This document shows, in pieces, positions 11,501-21,167 of a stretch of DNA of 64,000 nucleotides. The position numbers and the translations under genes are program-made. Below the pieces are notes generated by a model. The model saw only the letters and a program-made list of their open reading frames with translations. It did not search any database and was not told where the DNA came from. The stretch covers positions 6,155-70,154 of the forward strand of contig MPNW01000184.1 in assembly GCA_011800805.1 (NCBI GenBank). Direction: 5' to 3'. The stretch's first letter is position 1, and each line of letters starts with the position of its first letter. The stretch is from Hirudo medicinalis (lineage: Eukaryota; Annelida; Clitellata; Hirudinida; Hirudinidae).

Positions 11501-14500
11501 TTTATCGCAGAGATTTCTTTTTATCTTCCAAGGCAAAATTTCCTCTCAAGAAATAAACAAGATCCTACTTCTCCTCGATCTGAGCAGATCGCAAATGTTA
11601 ATCAGACGAGGCACAAATCCAAATCACATGCAGTGCCGGATTTAGGCATGGTCGGGATTTGCCCAAGCACCATGGTTGGAGAAGTGACGGGCTAATGCCA
11701 ACTCACAGACAACGACTTTTGTCAATTCTACAGAGAATTCCAGGGTCACGAGATAGGGTTAGGGTTAGGATTAGGGGTAAGGTAAGGTAGGTAAGGTAAG
11801 GTAGGTAAGGTAAGGTAGGTTTAAGGGTAGGGGTAGAGTTGGAGTTAGGTACCAAAAGTCACTTGGCCAACAATATAATGCACTCCATCTGCTGACCTGC
11901 TGTGTAAATCCGGCGCTGATCATATGCTCGAAAAAATCACCTGTGAGGGATGGTAATAGTAGGTTGCGAAGCAAGAGTACAACTTGATTGATGAACTTTT
12001 GTGAAACTCAGATGCGTTTCTTTCCCATGGTCTGAGAAATTTTCCTGGCATTAAAAAAATATGCAGCGGAATTTCAACTCTCTTTTCTCGGCAGACACAG
12101 CAGCTTACAAAGCGATGACGATGCCTCCTCCTGTCAGAGGGAAACATCCATCAAATTTGCCGATCAAAACGAAGACGGTCCACTGGACTTGATCCTGTTC
12201 ACTGGCAGAGTGGCTCTGGCTGACAGTTGCAACACCTTCATGAGAATCATGAGCCTGGTCAAACCCGATGAAGTGAAAGATGCTTGCTTGAGAGATCCAC
12301 TCTTGTGAGTTGCAAATTTATGACATTTCATTCGCCCGATTACAAGCAGGATCCAAACGAATTNNNNNNNNNNNNNNNNNNNNNNNNNNNNNNNNNNNNN
12401 NNNNNNNNNNNNNNNNNNNNNNNNNNNNNNNNNNNNNNNNNNNNNNNNNNNNNNNNNNNNNNNNNNNNNNNNNNNNNNNNNNNNNNNNNNNNNNNNNNNN
12501 NNNNNNNNNNNNNNNNNNNNNNNNNNNNNNNNNNNNNNNNNNNNNNNNNNNNNNNNNNNNNNNNNNNNNNNNNNNNNNNNNNNNNNNNNNNNNNNNNNNN
12601 NNNNNNNNNNNNNNNNNNNNNNNNNNNNNNNNNNNNNNNNNNNNNNNNNNNNNNNNNNNNNNNNNNNNNNNNNNNNNNTTTTCTCGTGTGGAGGAGCATC
12701 AGCAGAAGCGCATAATTTCCTCATAATTGGGACTCTAAAACAAATTCCTTGACGCGGAATGCTTTGCCTGGCAATCAAATGTAAATATTTTACAATCAAA
12801 TGTAAATATTTTACAATCGAATTTTACAGTCATTTCGCTCTCGTTGACTGCATGAGGAGGTCTCCAAAGTCCTACACTGACATGACATACCACAGTCAAG
12901 TGGTTTACCTCTTCATTCCAAACGATCAAAGACACTTCCTCGTCAAGTTTAGACTTGTTCCAGGAAATACTTCTCTTCGCGAGACTGGACTCTTGGATGA
13001 TGACGAACAGAAGGAACCCTGGTTTAGGTTTGTTTTAATAATAATAATAATAGTAATAATAATAATAATAATAATTATAATTATAATTATAATTATTTAT
13101 AATTTATAATTATTTTATAATTTATAATTATTTTATAATTTATAATTATTTTATTATTATTATTATTATTATTATTATAAGTGAATTTGTAAAGCGCCAT
13201 AAGCGTCAGTATCAGGGGCGCTTAAACCATTTGTATAGCGCCGTCTCCCAGAAACTCTTTGTGGTGGTGCAAGCTGGGTTTCGAACACGACACATAACGA
13301 CTGTTGCTTTTACCGTCGTTCGCAGGAATGCAAAAGCTCTGAGCCTGAACTTGCACCCCAAGTTTTGATTATTAATTAAGAATAGTTATAAATAAATGAA
13401 AATTAAAAATTCTTAAATTATTCATTTATTCTTCAATTTATCTTCAGACAGCGTAGACACGATGAGGCACAATCAAAAAGTTATTTGAGGGATGAGTTTC
13501 AAAAGAGGATGGAGAGCTTCGATGCGGTGAAGTACACCCTCCAGATGCAGATGACAAACAAACTTGAGGAAATTTATTGGAATCCTCAGCTGGCACGAAC
13601 TTTTAAATATATTTTGATTAATGACTTTATAATAAAGCGAACTTTTTTATTTTAAACCGACAATTCATTTTTTTGTAGAATATTTTTACTCTGCAATTAT
13701 TTCGATAATATTTATTTTTATTTAAGATATGGAACGAACGAGAAAGCCCCTGGTTGGACTTGATGCGCATTCAGCTCACCACCACCATTCCTCTAACAGC
13801 ACTCTGCCGAACTTATTTCAACATCGTAGACAAACCTTCTTGTCTTCGCTTCCGCATTCCAAACTCGGCAGAGGAATTCGACAGTCTGCAGTATTGCTTG
13901 AGTGGAATGTACACGAGGTCTGAACTCGATCACCTTCAAATAATAAACTGGAAAAACGACGCGAGCCTCAAAAAGGAGTCTGCCCGCCGTGGAAGAGTCC
14001 CTTATTTCGTAACTCTCAGCACTGCTCCTGTGAAGGACACCAAGTCTCGAGTAGACGTCTTCATAACCCTAATAGGTGACTCTTTTTCAGTTTGCACGAA
14101 TAAAGCTTGAAGTTTTTGGGCTGACTTTTTAACATTGTGACAGGCACCAGGGGTAGAACTGCCCCTCAAAAACTTGATTCCCAACTGGACGAGGACGAAG
14201 ATGACAATCTTCCACCGCCGAGTGAAGGCTGCGAACACTTCTCCATCAACGTGGAATCTGTGGGAGAAATTCTGGCGGTCAGTTTAACAGTGAGGCACAG
14301 ACATCTGACCGATGAATGGTTTTTGAGATACCTCGTTTTATCTGATCCGGAAAGATTACGAGTGCGTCATTTCCCATGCTACAACGTGGTCCTGTCAAAG
14401 GTCACCCTGAGACCCGGTGAAGGTCAGAATTTGCCACCTAACAATGACTACGAACGTTCGATTTGTTGACTCGAAATTGTATTTTGACCAGTTAGCTTGC

Positions 14501-17500
14501 CCCAAAAGGACTGCCACGAGCTGCTGCGTCAAGAACGGCTTCTTGAATTACGAGATCGAAAGTCCGAATATCAATGGTACATCGGTTGCAGTCAGTTGTT
14601 TGGTTGGATAGGTGCCGAGACGACCAGAGATTTGCCATTAAGCGATCGTCTGCAAGCGGAAAAATTTGTTGGAATGCCTTGGGACATCGACCCAACGGCT
14701 ATGGAGACGCTGATTCCATTCTTGGCCACGGCAGCCTCCAGAGGTCTCCTACCAAACATTCCACTCCTCTTCAGGCAAACTGGTTCGGCCGGAGATAACT
14801 TGCCTTCCATTGGACCTCTGCTGAGACGCGCCAAAACCTCCACGTCGAGATCGAGGTCGTCTTCACAGGCTGCTCTTCGTCGATGGAGAAAGATAAGATT
14901 CGCCATTGCTTTCATCACTAAAGTAAGTTTTCAATTTTTTAAATATGACTCTCCCACTAGCACTTCATGAACCTCCATCTCCAGGTAAGAATTCCTGATG
15001 GACCGAAGGGGGAAATGTGCAGATCAGTCCAGGATGACGTCGATTTCGGCCGCCATTTTCTTTTGGGACCAAATCCAATCGTGGTCAAACAATTGAGGCA
15101 CTCTCTCCCCCACAATTTCCCCGTCACAGACGCCATGTGCGCCGGTTACATCAGCCACAATAAAACGCTTCAAATGGCTCTCGAGGTTGCGTTAAAAAGC
15201 TAATTAGACAAATAACTTGTTAAGCTGAGTTTACTAAAAGAATGGCTAGAGTGAGATTCCAGTTTATGGGTTCATTTGACGGACAAATTATGAAAATCCT
15301 CATAACATATTCACCTCTACGATTCAAAATAATGTTCCTAATATGCTAAAATGGATAGGCGCAAACCTTAGTTTTGTGATGATGGTTGTCTACCCATTTT
15401 GACGTTCTATTTTTTTTTTTTACATTTTATAATTTCAAAATAAAAATGCATTCAAACATTTCTAACCCAAACAAGAGCCACTAATAGTTATTGCATTATT
15501 TAAACGACTCAATAATACCATCTTTTATCTTTATTTTAGATTTTAGATCTTATTTATTTTAGACCTCCATAAATTCTTTCCAGGATGGGTCCTTGTACTT
15601 GGTGGATTACTCGATATTAGCAGACATTCCCACAGTTCGAAGAGACTCCGACCATCGCTTCCTAGCGGCTCCGATGGTGTTGTTGTACGAAAGAGAATTT
15701 GGAGACCTTATTCCATTAGCAATTCAACTTTCACAAAACCCTGGTCCTGATAACCCCATTTGGAATCCCCGTGACAACCCAGAAGATTGGATTATGGCGA
15801 AACTGTGGGTCAAATGTGCAGACTACCACTACCATTTCGCCATTTCTCATTTGCTCAAATGTCACTTCGTTGCGGAGCCGTTTGCTGTTGCTATGATGCG
15901 TCAACTTTCGTCATCCCATCCTGTTTATAAATTATTGAAACCTCATTTCAGGTGGATTGTAATGCTGCTACCGTAATGAAGACATCCATTTCATTCCACT
16001 CAAAAATATTTTCAGGTATTTGATAGTAACGAATACCTTGCTGAGGAGACACATCCTAAGAAGAAACTGTGCTTTAGACAAATATACTTCCATTGGTTCT
16101 GATGGATTTTGGTACCTCATGTTGAAGTATTTGAGGTGCCGCTTCAACTGGGATGAACTTGATCCACGTAAGGATTTGGCTCAAAGAGAAACAAACAATC
16201 CCAGAAAATTGCCATACTACTACTACAGGTGATTATTTGAAATTTTTACAACTTAATGCAGTTTAACTTATCTTGTTGTAAGACACATTAATGAATGAAT
16301 GAATTAATTAATTAATTAATTAATGCTCACTTCAGGGACGATGCTGTGGCTTTGTGGGAGGTCATCTACCACTACACCAACGAGATGCTGAAACTATTTT
16401 ACACAAGCAATCAGGACGTTGTTGAGGACACCGAATTGCAGAGCTGGATAGCCGATGTGGCCGAACATGGATTTCCCGGCCTCGATGATTCCATCAAAAG
16501 TCTAAGAGTATCCAGGGAGTTTCCTTACACAGACAGCTCAGTGAGAGAATGTTTGATAACAAAAGAAAATGTCGACCGATTGTCTGGAAATTTCAGTGAT
16601 ATAGATGAATCAAATGGACCTGCAGAACTTAAGCCAGACTTTGATGGTGGAGCAGAAAAAGATGAAGAATCTTCGGAGATCGAAAGTTCTGGGGTGAGTC
16701 CAGTAGAAATCAAACTACCCGACATACCCCTTGTGCAAACTAAAGACAAATGTTTGACGAATGAACGACCTAGTTCTGGTCGTTCGGTGAGGACTTCGAC
16801 CTCGTCGTATTCATCAGCTTCGTCCAAATTCAAGAAGCTCCCCAGGAGAACTCCGGAGATGGCGAATGTACCTCAGAGTATTCAAACAATAGACGAGCTC
16901 TCTGACATCGTGACAAAATTAATCTTCACGACGACATGCCAGCATTCGGCCACCCACACGGAGGCCATGGATATTTACGGATTCATTCCAGGTATTCCGG
17001 CCATGATGAGACAACCTCCTATGTCGAGAAAGCAGATGTGCACCAGAGAGTTTATTGGGAAATGTCTACCAGATCAATTCCCTGATGCCTACTACGGCTC
17101 GCTCTCAACTTTATTGCAAGTGCACAAACCTGATGAAGTGAGCATCTTATCATGAAGCGTGATCTCCAGATGTTTATTTCGTTCGATCTTTTGCGCCATT
17201 AAATGCAGCGTAATTACAAATGAAGGTTAAAAATGCAAAAACAAAATAAGAAATAAAAAAAAAGCTTTAAAAAGTTTACACCAAATTTCCTTAATTTCCT
17301 TCACACCAAATTAAATTTTCAAATCGAATGAGCTAACTGGTAATTGGCTTAAAAAAGAAATAATATGCACCAGCCAGTTACAAAGATAGCGGTCTCCACT
17401 CACTCCTAAAAAGTACTTTGTTCAATATCTCTGCTGAAATTTCGTGAATTTCAGTCGAATAATTGTACTTATTTTTGAACATTTATTCGACATTATAGAC

Positions 17501-18044
17501 CTTCGTTTCACTCCCCCATAGAACCAACTTGGAGACAGCTCAGAAACTTACTTTGTGGAAGAGGCTGCCACGAAAATCACGGAAACGTTCCAGCTTGAAC
17601 TTAATAAACTCACGAAGGACATTTACCACAGAAACAAATGTACAGGAATCATGTACCAAAACTTATCTCCTACTTGGATTCCAAACAGTAAGTTCATTTT
17701 TATTTATTAATAGATTGATTCTCTTCTCCAGCAAACGATAAATTATTTCTTTGGCAGGTGTCGAACCATTGCCATTTCTGCCAAAAATTGCGAGGGAGGA
17801 AGCCATGTCAGGAAAAAGTGACCCAAGCACTACAGCCTACATCTACATGTTGACTCCCTCTGTTCCTACATCCATACTACCTATCTGCATGTACTTGGCA
17901 CGTGCCAACCCTGGAAAGGGTGGAGCCAACAGGGCTGCCAGAACAGCTGCCTTTGACCGTCGAGTGGACGGAGTTGGAGTGCCCGGGAGAGACAAGGACG
18001 AGAAGACATCTTTCCAAAAACAGAAATTCAATGCCATGTTTTGA
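6223..18044 (+). CDS. Catalase-related (allene oxide synthase-like) / PLAT / lipoxygenase fusion, divergent
   Basis: Fifteen exons: 6223-6838, 7567-7667, 9902-10107, 12095-12304, 12830-13027, 13448-13592, 13727-14075, 14144-14422, 14492-14922, 14985-15185, 15584-15951, 16016-16228, 16336-17137, 17522-17687, 17758-18044. All phases agree, giving about 1523 residues (coral AOS-LOX is about 1066). Residues 1-239 are a charged extension. Residues 240 to about 610 align with the coral catalase-related domain (SIKFAD, GPLDLILFTG, YHSQVVYLF, FRLVPG). A PLAT-like domain follows, then lipoxygenase (HNFPVTDAM, AIQLSQNPGPDNPIW, HFAISHLLKCH, TTTCQHSATH). Such fusions make a fatty-acid hydroperoxide and convert it to allene oxide. 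Iron-ligand histidines 996, 1001 and 1309 are present. However, the distal haem His is Asn275, haem Tyr554 lacks its Arg partner, and the C-terminal Ile is lost. Activity is therefore doubtful or altered. The N gap lies in intron 4. Confidence 0.88.
7140..7400. repeat. GAT/GAC microsatellites in AOS-LOX intron 1
   Basis: Two GAT/GAC blocks (about 7141-7204 and 7319-7402) flank a unique 110-base segment. A single undetermined base lies at 7432. Confidence 0.85.
7668..7889 (+). repeat. 31-base direct repeat at an exon-intron boundary, with ATT tracts
   Basis: The 31 bases from 7668 (the splice donor of AOS-LOX exon 2) recur exactly at 7859-7889. The two copies are 191 bases apart, separated by ATT-rich microsatellite, and more ATT repeats follow to 7941. 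The second copy brings no exon with it. Confidence 0.85.
8195..8700. repeat. AAT/AAC microsatellites and a possible LINE-like tail
   Basis: An ATA tract at 8198-8257 and an AAT/AAC tract at 8529-8690 enclose a T-rich segment. The sequence just before the second tract (about 8490-8530, ATCCGGCTGCAATACAGCCG) contains a short hairpin and runs into an AATAAAATAATAAT tail, which resembles the 3' end of a retroposon. Open frames here are poly-Leu/Ile artefacts. Confidence 0.6.
9275..9425. repeat. TTCATTCG tetranucleotide-type repeat
   Basis: About 150 bases of alternating TTCA and TTCG units in AOS-LOX intron 2. The open plus frame with a Ser-Phe-Ile-Arg pattern is a by-product of the repeat. Confidence 0.9.
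11752..11870 (+). repeat. Degenerate interstitial telomere-like repeat (TTAGGG / GGTAA units)
   Basis: TTAGGG-type units (AGGGTTAGGGTTAGGATTAGGG) pass into GGTAAGGTAGGTAA units and end in GGGTAGGGGTAGAGTTGGAG. It lies in AOS-LOX intron 3. A shorter CCCTAACCCTAACCC piece is at about 30057-30071 in the SERINC gene. Confidence 0.75.
12364..12678. other. Assembly gap (315 Ns)
   Basis: A run of 315 N. The flanking AOS-LOX exons (ending 12304, starting 12830) join in phase and align without loss to the coral catalase-related domain, so the gap appears to fall wholly within an intron. Confidence 0.98.
13036..13345. repeat. AAT/TTATAA repeats followed by a dispersed SINE-like segment
   Basis: AAT and TTATAA tandem repeats (about 13036-13180) precede a segment containing AAACCATTTGTATAGCGCC at about 13226. 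A reverse-complement relative, GGCGCTATATAAATGG, occurs at about 24628-24643, and a further AGCGCC-type piece at about 25245. This suggests a short dispersed element in the region. Confidence 0.5.
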
Positions 18045-18218
18045 GAATTTGTCAATTTTATTTCAGTAATTTCATATGAAACACTTATTCTACCAAGTGT
18101 TTGCACCATGAAATGTTTCAGCTTATCCATGATCCAAATCCATCACATCCAAATCACAAACTAACAGCAGGTAATTTAAAGCTAATCTCTCACAGAGAAA
18201 CAAAAGACAAGAATTCAT

Positions 18219-19498
18219 TCATTGAAGAAAGATGACATTTTTAAAGTATTGTGGACGAATGTAACCTCCCTCGTCACCTGGAGAGAGAATCACATTGTTC
18301 TCGCTTCGGAAGAATTTGATGCCATCTGCCGACAAATATTCGTTTTTTACAAATATACAAATAGGGAAATTTGATTCAATAAAACTGACCACGTATAGCT
18401 TTGTCTACATCGATGTATATTAAAACTTTAGAAGATGGACGATAACCTAACAAAACAAAATTTGAAAATAAATAGATTTTAAGAATTACTAAATTGTGCT
18501 GATGCAAACCATTGCAACAATTTCATAAAACTCAAAATCCAATATTTAATTGATTGGTGACAACATAAGGAAATCAATCAGCCAATATCCTTATGAATTG
18601 AATTGAATTCAATTTATAATTTATAATTAATGCAATAATTATGTTTAAAATAACTCTAAACGTGGCAACAGTTCCTAAAATATTAATGTTAAAACTACCT
18701 GAAATAACTTCTTTAGACTGTGGCAAACCAGGACAAAAGTGGATGTATTGTCGAGTCATTCTGCTGAGACCCTTAAAATGAAAAACAACAGAATTTTATT
18801 TCCAATGGTCCTTTAAAATATTTAACTGGTTTTAAAAAGTTAAAGTAAAAGTTAGGCTTATGAACAATTCATAGAAAGCTCTCACTGTGTTTTCTATGAG
18901 CTTCCAGGCTTCTTTACTGGTGCCATGTATTACAATAAGGGCATCCTCACCACTTGATATTGGACCCAAACTTAAGTCTGGCACCTGAAGTAATATATGC
19001 TATAATTTATTATTCCCTCGCATAAAATTTACATTTTACAATTTTTCCATCTCATCCTGGTTAACAAAGGATGAAAAAGATAGAAAAAATATTAGCTGAA
19101 TAATAGCTACTTCCACACTGTGCCCTTGACAAGCCTTAATTTTCCATTTTCCAGAAACTTCTTTAACCAAGACAAAGCGTTTTTTGTCATTTGTTTCCAC
19201 AACTTTTGATATGTCATCCAATGTATAATCAGCAAAGCTTTTAATTTTTAGCAGGTCATCTATGAAAATATACCCATCTGAGAAAAAAGGAAAATGAATT
19301 GATATTCAGGTGTTTAAGCGAGATTCATGCGGCACAATCAAAAAACCCGGCATAATTGAGACGTTTTTATCTCCATGCCTTAACAATCGGCTAAGTTTTC
19401 TTGACAAATGATAAAGTCTAGTGTCCTAAATACAAAGAAAGCACTAACTTAGCCCCAACATTATTACATTTCATCCTAAAAGTAACTTTTTATACCAT
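18219..19498 (-). CDS. TRPT1: tRNA 2'-phosphotransferase (TRPT1/Tpt1/KptA family)
   Basis: It removes the 2'-phosphate left on tRNA by fungal-type splicing, transferring it to NAD+. Minus-strand exons are 19425-19347, 19277-19111, 18984-18886, 18771-18699, 18446-18390 and 18325-18219, all GT-AG and in phase. The conserved set is present: RLLRHG, DGYIFIDDLL, DKKRFVL, KACQGHSVE, VIHGTSKEAW, GLSRMTRQYIHF, IYIDVDKA and FFRSENNVILSPG. The four catalytic positions known from yeast Tpt1 (Arg, His, Arg, Arg) all have counterparts. Exon 19425 begins in phase 0 without a Met. An ATG at 19498-19496 directly followed by a GTATAA donor would supply an initiator-only exon, giving 194 residues. That first exon is inferred. 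The gene is convergent with AOS-LOX, with 174 bases between the stop codons. Confidence 0.9.
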
Positions 19499-19499
19499 T

Positions 19500-21167
19500 A
19501 ACTTGTTTTATTGTGATTGTCAAAAGATCACTCCAAAAGGTTCTTCTTCCCTTTGTAATTTTCACTCCCTTTTTCTGTTAATTTCATCAACAAAATCAAA
19601 CAGTCGTGGCCCCAAATCAAAACAAATTTTGTAAAATCTATTTCGGTATTTCTATTTGGGCATATCTACTTTAAATAAAATAGTTTTTTGAGATGTCTTT
19701 GACGGATTTAGCAAATAAATTTTAAGTAATATGCAAATTTCTTAATGCAATTAAGTAACATGGACCCGTAAAAAAAATTTCACAATCTAGCGAACTTTGA
19801 TGACACCTAAACAGGTGTTGCCATAGAAAAAATAAAAATAAAATATATGAACACATTAAAATTAAATTTATTTTATTCGTGAGTTTGGAGGTGTTTAATA
19901 TTAACGTAACTTGACCTTAACTCAACTTAATTTCGTTATAGTGGTTAGAGACGAAGTCTCCATGATGCTACTCCTTTCTAACGTAAAGAAATTTGTTACC
20001 GGGGAATGCTAACCAAGAGTAGCGTTGCATTTCCGCAACTGGCTATAGACCTGATCAAGGACGTTGATGACCTTTTTTTTATGCTTTTCCATGACCAAAT
20101 TGAACAAAATTTGTTGCTTGGAAATGCACACCCCGTCCCAACCCTCAAATGGGTTCCAAAACATCCAAAAAGCTATTGGATGTTCTCAAAACAAAATTGG
20201 GGGGGTGGGGTGGGGTGGGGCAAGGGTGAATAAATCTCTGCTTTCAAATGTTTTTAATGTTATACCCATTTAAAATTGCATTGTGAAACGCATTTCCTTT
20301 TTTTGAGACACCCCACAGAAAATCCGTCAGAATAAAGGTTTACCTCCGAAAAACAAATAGTGTAAAGTGGGTGATGCATGCAATAAGGCCCAGGTATTCG
20401 TCGGTCTTTTGTGTTGTTGAAGGCTAAAGCCACTTAAAACGCTTAAAGCCAATTACGCGAGTCCAGAAATGTTTTAAATTAATATGGTAGTTTTATGCCA
20501 GTCTTATCACTGTCTCGAAGACCAGTTTTGCAAAAAAGAAAGTGTTACATTTGTATATTATTTGCTGTTAAAGGTTACAACGACAACGATAACGATTCAG
20601 AGTTTGATTAGAGAGGCATATGTTCAAACAGAACTTCAAGACCACTTTTATTTCTTGAGATGGCGACCAGAGGAATGAGACGAAGCGCCGAGGATGACGA
20701 CTGCCAGATCTTTTACCACGACACAATGTTAAGACCGACACATACCAAACTTCACTTCATTAATTGATTGATGCTTTAGTTTTCAATTGATGTAGGTCTT
20801 CATTTGTGAAAATGTGGCAACGAGACGTTCATTTTATTTCAAGTTAAATAAGCAGCCTCTCAAATCCATTCTCAAACCAAACTATTGCCAAACGTCTAAA
20901 CAGCGGTGTTTCTAATCGGCGTACTAATAACCACAAGACGAAGAAAGCATTTCAGCGTAAAATATAGAGGTAGAAAGATTTCTTGTGATGCTGGAAAAAT
21001 ATCTAAATCACGTGCAAATATCTTAGAATCCTGAGCCAGACACATCTTAGATGTAATAGAAAAAAACAGCATGACGCCTTCAAGACACCCGCCTCCATTT
21101 CAATCTTAGAAAAAATACTTCAGTTGTTTAAGAAACAAAATAATTTTTACAGCAAGAGCCTCCAAAA
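19500..21167. other. Intergenic between TRPT1 and RIM-BP
   Basis: No supported exon. A G-rich run at about 20198-20223 is described separately. The part nearest 19500 should include the TRPT1 promoter and the part nearest 21168 the RIM-BP 3' UTR, but no defining signal can be pointed out. Confidence 0.4.
20198..20227 (+). other. G-run with G-quadruplex potential
   Basis: Four consecutive guanine runs of at least four Gs separated by single Ts (GGGGGGG T GGGG T GGGG T GGGG), then GGG after a short spacer. This fits an intramolecular G-quadruplex on the plus strand and stands out in AT-rich surroundings. Confidence 0.65.

Noticed and set aside
12164..12799. ORFs spanning the N gap
   Set aside because: They exist only because Ns are read through.
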